Positions 29,441 through 34,520 of a stretch of DNA of 34,520 nt are shown here, one piece after another. A program made the position numbers and the translations under genes. The stretch spans positions 1-34,520 of the forward strand of contig DAHUXW010000051.1 in the NCBI GenBank assembly GCA_027306925.1. The letters run 5' to 3'. Numbering within the stretch: position 1 is the first letter of the stretch; every line of letters starts with the position of its first letter. The notes under the pieces were generated by a model. It had not been told where the DNA came from. It did not search any database and worked only from the letters and a program-made list of their open reading frames with translations. Origin of the DNA: Acidimicrobiaceae bacterium (GTDB lineage: Bacteria > Actinomycetota > Acidimicrobiia > Acidimicrobiales > Bog-793).

Positions 29441-29709
29441 GCCCGGCCACGCGGGCCGGCGCCGCCGCGTCACCCGGCGGACGGCGCCGTCCAGTTCTGC
29501 GGGTCGACCCGATCGCGTGTGACGGTCGCGGCATCTGCGCGGAGCTCCTCCCCGAGCTCGTCACCCTCGACGACTGGGGCTTCCCCGTCGTCGACGGACG
29601 GCCGGTGCCGCGCGAGCTTGCCCGCCTCGCGCGACGCGCCGTCGCCGCCTGCCCGACGCTCGCGCTCCGGCTCGAGCACGAGCACGAGCACGAGCACGAG
29701 CTGAGCTGA
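29437..29709 (+). CDS. Small three-Cys ferredoxin ([3Fe-4S] type) with His-Glu repeat tail
   Basis: GTG 29437 overlaps the upstream stop (GTGA) and gives 90 residues. Cys at 28 and 34 (ACDGRGIC) and 72 (ACP) match the C-x5-C...CP pattern of single-cluster ferredoxins that often serve cytochromes P450; three Cys suggest [3Fe-4S]. About 20 Arg/Gly-rich residues precede the fold. The C-terminus is an (EH)4-type run encoded by a hexanucleotide repeat, and the stop codon lies inside an adjacent pentanucleotide repeat. It probably carries electrons between the NuoF-like and di-haem proteins. The ORF track shows it inside a longer frame, whose upstream part is shadow. Confidence 0.8.
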   Translation: MSPATRAGAAASPGGRRRPVLRVDPIACDGRGICAELLPELVTLDDWGFPVVDGRPVPRELARLARRAVAACPTLALRLEHEHEHEHELS

Positions 29710-29730
29710 GCTGAGCTGAGCTGAGCTGAG
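29674..29730. repeat. Compound microsatellite: (GAGCAC)4 GAG (CTGAG)6
   Basis: Four exact GAGCAC units (29674-29697), GAG, then six exact CTGAG units (29701-29730). The first array codes for EHEHEHEH at the end of the ferredoxin; the second contains its TGA stop and continues between convergent genes. AGCT inside each CTGAG junction is self-complementary, so short hairpins are possible. Exact repeats of this length are rare in bacterial DNA and prone to slippage. Confidence 0.9.
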
Positions 29731-29785
29731 CACAGGTCGTGCAGACGCGCTCGGCGGCTGCACAAGTCGGGGCCGAGCGCCGGCG

Positions 29786-30928
29786 TCAGCGATGCCGCAG
29801 CCAGTCCGCCTCGACCGACGCTCCGTCAGGCGAGCGGTGAGGCGGCCGGTCGGGCGGCACGACGTCCGCGGGCAGGTGGTGTCGGTCCCCCGACCACGGC
29901 GCGTGCGGCGCGACGAGGTAGTCGGCGAAGCGGTAGGCGATCTCCTCGTAGTTCACGCGCCAGCCGCGGAAGTGCGGCCACGCCGCGGCCGCGTCGCGCT
30001 CGAGCGCGAAGCCCGTCTCGGCGAGCTGCGCGACCGCCGATTCGAACGCCGCGTACTCGAGCTCGATCGCCCCGGCCGGGGACGGGTCCGGATCGTACGG
30101 CCATCGCAACGTCGCCGCGAGCCGCCGGAGGGCGCTGAAGCCCATCCGCAGGCACATCCGGGCCTGCGAGGGAGCCGTCGACGGACAGAGCGCGAGCTGC
30201 AGGGCGGCCGCGTCGAGGACCGCGAGCAGGGAAAGGAGCCACGAGTAACCGACCTCGGGCGAGCGGAACAGCACGAGAACCGGGTGCGTGCCATGGCTCT
30301 CGGCGACGTCGGCGGACCACAGCTCCCAGTCGCGGTAGAAGTCGGGAAGCGCGCCGACGGCGTCGACGAGCTGGTGCCGCATGAGCACCTCGGGCCCCCA
30401 CGCCGGGACGCCCGCTCGGCTCTCGGTGAGCGCGACGAGCGCCTCGCGCTGCGCGTACGCCTGGTAGATGACCGGCAGGTAGCCGATCTGGAGCGCGATC
30501 GTGACCGCGCCCGTCGCCGCGGCGAGCACGCGGATGACGTTGTTCGTCGGTCCGTCCGCGCCGACGAGCCCGACGACGAAGAAGGCAGCCGCTGCCTGGC
30601 GCACCGCTAGACCGAACGATCCAGCCCACGGGAGCAGCTGCATCGCACCGCCGAGCACGAAGGTCGCGAGGAACACCGCGAGCTGCGCGACGAGCGCGAG
30701 CGGCCCGATCGCCGAGAGCAGGCTGTCCTTGCGCGCGTAGCTCGGTGTGAGCCGGGCGGCCGCGACGAGCCCGGCGCGCACGCTCCTCTGCACGGTCGAG
30801 GACGCCCGCTGGAGCATGGACTGGCCCCGCGGCGACACGAACGTCGCGACGAGGCTCGCCCACGTGAGCCCGACAAGCACGATCCCTGCGGCGAATACGA
30901 ACCAGCGCACCGGTGAATCATCGCCCAT
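29786..30928 (-). CDS. Ion-channel-like membrane protein lacking a recognisable selectivity filter
   Basis: The 380-residue product has one N-terminal helix (about 8-30), a basic loop, then PLALVAQLAVFLATFVLGG, a re-entrant-like stretch (AAAAFFVVGLVGADGPTNN) and a following helix (TGAVTIALQIGYLPVIYQAY). A 230-residue cytoplasmic region follows. This order resembles actinobacterial two-helix potassium-channel-like proteins, in which the loop normally carries T(V/L)G(Y/F)GD. Here it reads GLVGADG, so the filter is lost or strongly altered. The soluble part contains EVLMRHQLVDAVG and a Tyr/Trp-rich area; I know no domain for it. It starts at ATG 30928, just before the beta-propeller gene's stop, and may share its transcript. 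Confidence 0.55.
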   Translation of the reverse strand: MGDDSPVRWFVFAAGIVLVGLTWASLVATFVSPRGQSMLQRASSTVQRSVRAGLVAAARLTPSYARKDSLLSAIGPLALVAQLAVFLATFVLGGAMQLLPWAGSFGLAVRQAAAAFFVVGLVGADGPTNNVIRVLAAATGAVTIALQIGYLPVIYQAYAQREALVALTESRAGVPAWGPEVLMRHQLVDAVGALPDFYRDWELWSADVAESHGTHPVLVLFRSPEVGYSWLLSLLAVLDAAALQLALCPSTAPSQARMCLRMGFSALRRLAATLRWPYDPDPSPAGAIELEYAAFESAVAQLAETGFALERDAAAAWPHFRGWRVNYEEIAYRFADYLVAPHAPWSGDRHHLPADVVPPDRPPHRSPDGASVEADWLRHR

Positions 30929-30956
30929 GCGTGCGGCGCGGCGCGGCGCCTCCGGC

Positions 30957-32240
30957 TCAGCCGGCGGCGGCCCCGAACGTGCACGTCCCGATCGGAACCC
31001 CGGCGACGCAGTGCGACGGGGGCTCGGACATGGTCTTCGCGTGCTCGACCGTGATCGACGCGGGCGGCGCGAGGTCGACGCCGTCGGGCTGGTTGAGGTA
31101 TCCGGGCGCGGTGCCCCGGACCCCGGTGTGGCCGTACTGCCAGACGATCTTGTCGGTGCGCGGGTCGATGACGATCACCCGGTCGTTGTAGTCGTCGTTG
31201 CAGAGCACGTCCGGGCCTCCCGGCACCGGACGGCACAGCGACGGCTGGTTCAACGCGCCGGGACCGCTCGACGGCCCGTAGCGCCAGAGGAGCTTGCCGG
31301 TCGAGTTGAACTCGACGATCTGACCGGGATCCGAGTAGTCGACGGTGAGGTAACGGTTCGGCGACACCTCGTTGGTGTCCGACGGGTAGGCGACGCCCGG
31401 CGGATTCGTGCTCCAGAGGATCTTGCCGCCGAGCGTGATCTCGTCGACCCAGTCGCCGTTGATCTCGGTCGCAAGGTAGTTGCCGTTGTCCATGGGGAAG
31501 ACGCCGTTCGGGCTCCCCCAACGGAGCGGCGGCTGGTGGTAGCACGCGTTCGAGTTCTCGCCGAGGCGCTCGACCGGCACGTGACTCGGCGGGCGGAGCA
31601 CGAGGATGCTGCAGTTCTTGATGTCCGCGAGCACGATGTCGCCGTTCGGGGTCATGAGCGCGTCGTCGGGGTTGTCGAGGTGGTTGAGCGTCGATCCCGG
31701 AGTGCCGGGGGTCCCGTAGCGCCAGAGGATCCGGTGGGTCGCGATGTCGACGAGCGTGACGACCTGATCGTCCTCCTCCGTCACGAGGATGTCCTTGCCG
31801 TTCGGCGTGAAGAACGCGTCGTCGGGGATGAGGAAGCTCTGCCCGGGCGCCAGGTCCCCGGGCCGCGGGAACTGCCAGACGATCTTGCCGGACGGGCTCA
31901 CGACGAGCAGCCGACTGTTCGAGCGGTCGGCGATGAGCACGTCCGTATGGAGCACTGCGGGATTCGAGCCGGGTTGCAGGTTCGGCCCGGCCCGCAGCCC
32001 CTTCGGCGGCAGCGGGAACGGCAGCCCACCCGAGCGCGCGCGCGCGGCCCGCCGGGACCTCGCCGCGAGCGATGTCGCGGCCGCGCCACCGGGGTGTCCC
32101 GCCTTCGCGGTGCGGCCGGCACCGGTGGGCGACGCACCCGCCGCGTCCTGTCGGTGCGAGGAGGTCGAGAACCCGGCGAGCGCGGCGACGCACGCGAGGA
32201 CGAAGGCGGCCGACACGACGACCTTTGGCGATCTGAGCAC
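30957..32240 (-). CDS. Secreted PQQ-type beta-propeller protein
   Basis: The product has 427 residues from GTG 32240. The N-terminus is a signal or anchor (VLRSPKVVVSAAFVLACVAALAG), then a Ala/Arg-rich stretch. Repeating blades follow, each ending in a tryptophan motif: GKIVWQFPRPG, HRILWRYGTPG, GKILWSTNPPG, GKLLWRYGPSSG and DKIVWQYGHTG. Such PQQ-like repeats form propellers in enzymes (with bound PQQ) and in structural proteins; no calcium or PQQ-binding residues could be assigned, so catalysis is not claimed. VLAC could be a weak lipobox. Two Cys at the C-terminal end may form a disulfide. It is divergent from the CHAD gene, 92 bases apart with the start chosen there. Confidence 0.72.
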   Translation of the reverse strand: MLRSPKVVVSAAFVLACVAALAGFSTSSHRQDAAGASPTGAGRTAKAGHPGGAAATSLAARSRRAARARSGGLPFPLPPKGLRAGPNLQPGSNPAVLHTDVLIADRSNSRLLVVSPSGKIVWQFPRPGDLAPGQSFLIPDDAFFTPNGKDILVTEEDDQVVTLVDIATHRILWRYGTPGTPGSTLNHLDNPDDALMTPNGDIVLADIKNCSILVLRPPSHVPVERLGENSNACYHQPPLRWGSPNGVFPMDNGNYLATEINGDWVDEITLGGKILWSTNPPGVAYPSDTNEVSPNRYLTVDYSDPGQIVEFNSTGKLLWRYGPSSGPGALNQPSLCRPVPGGPDVLCNDDYNDRVIVIDPRTDKIVWQYGHTGVRGTAPGYLNQPDGVDLAPPASITVEHAKTMSEPPSHCVAGVPIGTCTFGAAAG

Positions 32241-32332
32241 GGGGCGATGGTATGCGGCGCGCGGCGCTCTGTGGTCGCACGACACGTGGCGCGCGGCGGG
32301 CCGTGTTGCGACAGACGGTACGATTCGACGCC

Positions 32333-33190
32333 GTGAAGCTCGCCGAGGTGCTTCGCGGGGATCTCGCGGCCACGGTCGAGGTGTTCCTCGCCGCCGATGC
32401 GCGCATCGGCCGACGCGCCGCTCCCGACGACGTGCACGACGCGCGCGTCGCACTTCGCAGGGCCCGCTCGAACCTGCGGACGTTCCGCACGTTGTTCGAC
32501 CCGTCGTTCCTGCGCAGGGTCCGGCCCGAGATCGCGTGGGCGGGCGAGCAGTTCGGTCCGGTCCGGGATCTCGACGTGATCGCGTCGCGCCTGCTCGTCC
32601 GCTTCGAGGACCTCAACGCCCACGAGATCGCGCTCCTCACGACGTTGCTCGCGCGCGAGCGGGCGGACGGCCTGCGCCGCCTCGACGATGCCCGATCGTC
32701 TCCCCGCTACGGCGCCGCCCTCGACGCGCTGCGCGAGGTCGCCTCGTCGCCCGCGATGCGCGGCCGCGCGTCACGCGATGCGATGGCCTGCCTGCCGGCC
32801 CTGCTCGAGCGTCCGCGCCAGGAGCTCCGCGCGGCGGGGCGTGCGGCACGCGCGCGCGCGGACGCCGATGCGCTCCATGTCCTGCGCATCCGCACGAAGC
32901 AGCTCCGCTACGCGGCCGAGCTCTCGGCCCCGGTCCTCGGGGATCCCGCCACGCGCCTCGCATCGAGGTGCGCGAGCCTCCAGCGACACCTCGGCCGCCA
33001 GCGCGACGCGACCGCCTGCGCCGAGTGGGTCACGCAGCACGTGGCACAGCTCGAGGGCGACGGCGACGCGTGCGCGCGGCTCGCCCGGGACGAGCATCTC
33101 GCCGGCGTCGAGCTCGCGGGCAGATGGGGACGCAAGCTGCGGCGCGTCGACCGTTCGTGGGACCGTCTGCGTCGCGCGCGCCGCCGGTGA
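32333..33190 (+). CDS. CHAD-domain protein (polyphosphate-associated helical protein)
   Basis: CHAD domains are helical bundles with conserved His and basic residues that bind polyphosphate and associate with polyphosphate granules. The 285-residue product shows the first repeat signature VHDARVALRRARSNLRTF and FGPVRDLDV, and the second LHVLRIRTKQLRYAAELSAP and HLGRQRDATACAEW. No CYTH domain is fused. GTG 32333 starts the conserved region (VKLAEVLRG); ATG 32252 would leave only 11 bases to the divergent propeller gene, so I prefer the shorter form. The C-terminus is very Arg-rich, fitting anion binding. Confidence 0.85.
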   Translation: MKLAEVLRGDLAATVEVFLAADARIGRRAAPDDVHDARVALRRARSNLRTFRTLFDPSFLRRVRPEIAWAGEQFGPVRDLDVIASRLLVRFEDLNAHEIALLTTLLARERADGLRRLDDARSSPRYGAALDALREVASSPAMRGRASRDAMACLPALLERPRQELRAAGRAARARADADALHVLRIRTKQLRYAAELSAPVLGDPATRLASRCASLQRHLGRQRDATACAEWVTQHVAQLEGDGDACARLARDEHLAGVELAGRWGRKLRRVDRSWDRLRRARRR

Positions 33191-33272
33191 GCCTCGGGCG
33201 CGTGCCCGCGACCGGACCGCACCTCGGGGCCGCCCGCGCGTGCCGGGCCGCGGCAGGCCTGGCGACGGTCGA

Positions 33273-34439
33273 TCAGGGACGCGCGGACATCGTGAAGAAG
33301 TCGCGCGACCACCACGAGTAGAAGTAGCGCTGCGGCGTGCCGGCCATGCCCGACAGCAGGTTCGTCCCGTTCGACGGTGCGGCGAGGCCCGTCGGGCTCG
33401 CCGGCCGGTACGTGGCGAAGTTCACCCAGTCGGTGTTGATGTCGAGTTCCATCGCACGCACCGCGCCGGCGCGCACGAGCAGGTTCGCGAGGTCCGTGAT
33501 GTTGAGCCCGGGTCCGCCGACGTAGACGAGCGCGCCGTTGGCGGTGACCCCGACGCCCGAGCGCCAGACGTACACCTGGTTGCCGAGCGTGAAGCCCCAC
33601 TTCGTCGTGTCGTTCGCGTTCAGCCCGGGAACCGGCCGGCCGCTGTCGACGAGGAGCGAGAGGTTCTGGCGCACGGCCTCGACCGCCGGGGTCATCCTCA
33701 CCTCGCTCCCCCAGGAGCCGATCGCGACGGAGCCGTTCCGGTAGATGACGAACGACGCGCCCCCCGCGTGCAGCGGGAGGAACGTCTTGCCCTGGGTGAA
33801 GTAGCCACCGTTCGCGTCCTGGACGCGGAAGCCCGCGTTGAACGCCGCGACGAGTGTGCGCGCTGCGCTCGGCTCGATCGGGGCCGTGTACTTCCACGGC
33901 CCGCCGCCCGGGATGAAGCTGCCCGAGTACAGCGTCGCCCGCAGCAGTCGCGTGTCCATCCACGCGACCCCCACGACGTAGCTCGTGTGGACCGCGTCGG
34001 GTCGGAGGTACGTCTCGTAGATCGCGGGAACGCCGCGCACGGTGCGGCCCGCGGGATGCCACTGGCCCTCACCGGCGATCGCGGGCGAGGCGAAGGGCAC
34101 CATCGGCGATGGCGCCGGGAGCGGCACAGGGCCGCTCGCGACGCGGGTCGGGGGAAGCGTCGTGAGCGAGACCGGCTTCGGGATCGCCCCCGCAGGCGGT
34201 CGACCGCCGACGCGTGGCGGATGGTGGGAGTACCAGAGGTTCTCGATCCACGCGACGGCCGACGCGCCGCCGTGCTCGCGCACCCACTCCGCGCCGCGCG
34301 CGGGCAGCGTCACGCCGAGCGACGGGTTGGTCAGCGCGTTCTCGAGCGAGAGCCATACGGGCGTCAGCGCCGCGAGGACGGCGAGCATCCCGGTCGCGAC
34401 GGGATGTCTCCCGGCGATCGTGCGGCGCGCACGGCGCAC
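33273..34439 (-). CDS. Phosphodiester glycosidase family protein (NAGPA/DUF2233-like), membrane-anchored
   Basis: This family removes terminal GlcNAc from phosphodiester-linked sugars and includes bacterial spore and wall-associated members. The 388-residue product has a basic N-terminus, one membrane helix (about 16-34), a Pro-rich linker (about 70-118) and then the domain. Family-like segments are LVAAFNAGFRVQDANGGYF near 200, YRNGSVAIGSWG, LGNQVYVWRSGVGVTANGALVYVGG and the Asp-bearing AMELDINTDWVNF near 335. GTG 34439 is the ORF-track start, but the frame stays open to the end of the window with Arg-rich codons, so the real start may lie outside. It converges with the CHAD gene. Confidence 0.75.
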   Translation of the reverse strand: MRRARRTIAGRHPVATGMLAVLAALTPVWLSLENALTNPSLGVTLPARGAEWVREHGGASAVAWIENLWYSHHPPRVGGRPPAGAIPKPVSLTTLPPTRVASGPVPLPAPSPMVPFASPAIAGEGQWHPAGRTVRGVPAIYETYLRPDAVHTSYVVGVAWMDTRLLRATLYSGSFIPGGGPWKYTAPIEPSAARTLVAAFNAGFRVQDANGGYFTQGKTFLPLHAGGASFVIYRNGSVAIGSWGSEVRMTPAVEAVRQNLSLLVDSGRPVPGLNANDTTKWGFTLGNQVYVWRSGVGVTANGALVYVGGPGLNITDLANLLVRAGAVRAMELDINTDWVNFATYRPASPTGLAAPSNGTNLLSGMAGTPQRYFYSWWSRDFFTMSARP

Positions 34440-34520
34440 GGCCCGGCGCCGCGCACGCCGGCTGCCCGCCCGCGCGTGCGCGCCGCGACGCGGCGTCGGA
34501 CGGCCGGCGCCGCGCGCCGG

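Noticed and set aside
32252-32332. ATG 32252 as start of the CHAD gene
   Set aside because: It would leave only 11 bases to the divergent propeller gene and adds non-conserved Arg-rich residues; GTG 32333 begins the conserved domain.
1-34520. General UGA recoding in this organism
   Set aside because: Many clearly complete genes in the window end at TGA where their families end, so UGA works as a stop; the lutBC case is local.
1-34520. CRISPR arrays, tRNA genes, insertion sequences or prophage genes
   Set aside because: No spaced direct-repeat arrays, cloverleaf-like sequences with expected conserved loops, transposase motifs or phage proteins were found by reading.

Overview
The window is 34.5 kb of very GC-rich chromosomal DNA with tightly packed genes, frequent GTG starts and 1-8 base stop/start overlaps. 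The gene content points to an actinomycete-type (Actinomycetota) bacterium: a MurT/GatD lipid II amidation enzyme, a WXG100 protein, a zinc-ribbon-tailed MscL and an aerobic haem-copper oxidase cluster. An acidimicrobial or thermoleophilial lineage is plausible, but I cannot prove it without searches. I see no tRNA, rRNA, CRISPR array, transposase or phage gene. Apart from a few AT-richer regulatory patches, nothing looks recently acquired.

Layout. (1) 1-2.7 kb (+): the 3' part of a fused LutB-LutC lactate/organic acid oxidation protein, broken near its end by an in-frame TGA, then a glycerate kinase. (2) 2.8-3.8 kb (+): an FTR1-type iron permease behind an AT-rich inverted repeat. (3) 3.84-7.0 kb (+): a cobalamin riboswitch with a hairpin that would hide the Shine-Dalgarno (SD) sequence, controlling a btuF-btuC-btuD-like B12 importer. 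(4) 7.0-14.4 kb (-): transcribed from 14.4 kb downward, tldD, tldE, a larA-like gene, pyruvate kinase, a RodZ-like HTH protein and a lone WXG100 protein. (5) 14.7-19.8 kb (+): a one-polypeptide MurT-GatD fusion, ctaB (haem O synthase), a TlpA-like thioredoxin, a SCO1-like copper chaperone and an unknown single-pass protein. (6) 19.9-25.5 kb (-): a terminal oxidase operon read as cupredoxin, coxB, coxA, coxC, a 40-residue membrane peptide missed by the ORF track, and ctaG. (7) 25.6-26.7 kb: divergent marC and mscL. (8) 26.9-29.7 kb (+): a Thr/Pro-rich surface protein, then a translationally coupled redox module (di-haem ferric-reductase-like membrane protein, NuoF-like flavoprotein, three-Cys ferredoxin) ending in a compound microsatellite. 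(9) 29.8-34.5 kb: an ion-channel-like membrane protein, a secreted PQQ-type beta-propeller, a CHAD-domain protein and a phosphodiester glycosidase-like protein.

How the genes work together. Regions 5 and 6 converge and together supply an oxidase and its assembly: haem O synthase, copper delivery (SCO1, CtaG), a thiol reductase, and subunits I-III with an extra cupredoxin. Subunit I lacks the usual entry residues of both proton channels and has two extra N-terminal helices. Region 8 looks like a separate membrane electron-transfer chain. The best candidates for undescribed biology are the MurT-GatD fusion, the unusual oxidase with its small peptide and cupredoxin, the NuoF-like/di-haem/ferredoxin module, the tldD-tldE-larA operon, and the nonsense codon in lutBC. 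All calls rest on reading the sequence and remembered family motifs; no database search was run.
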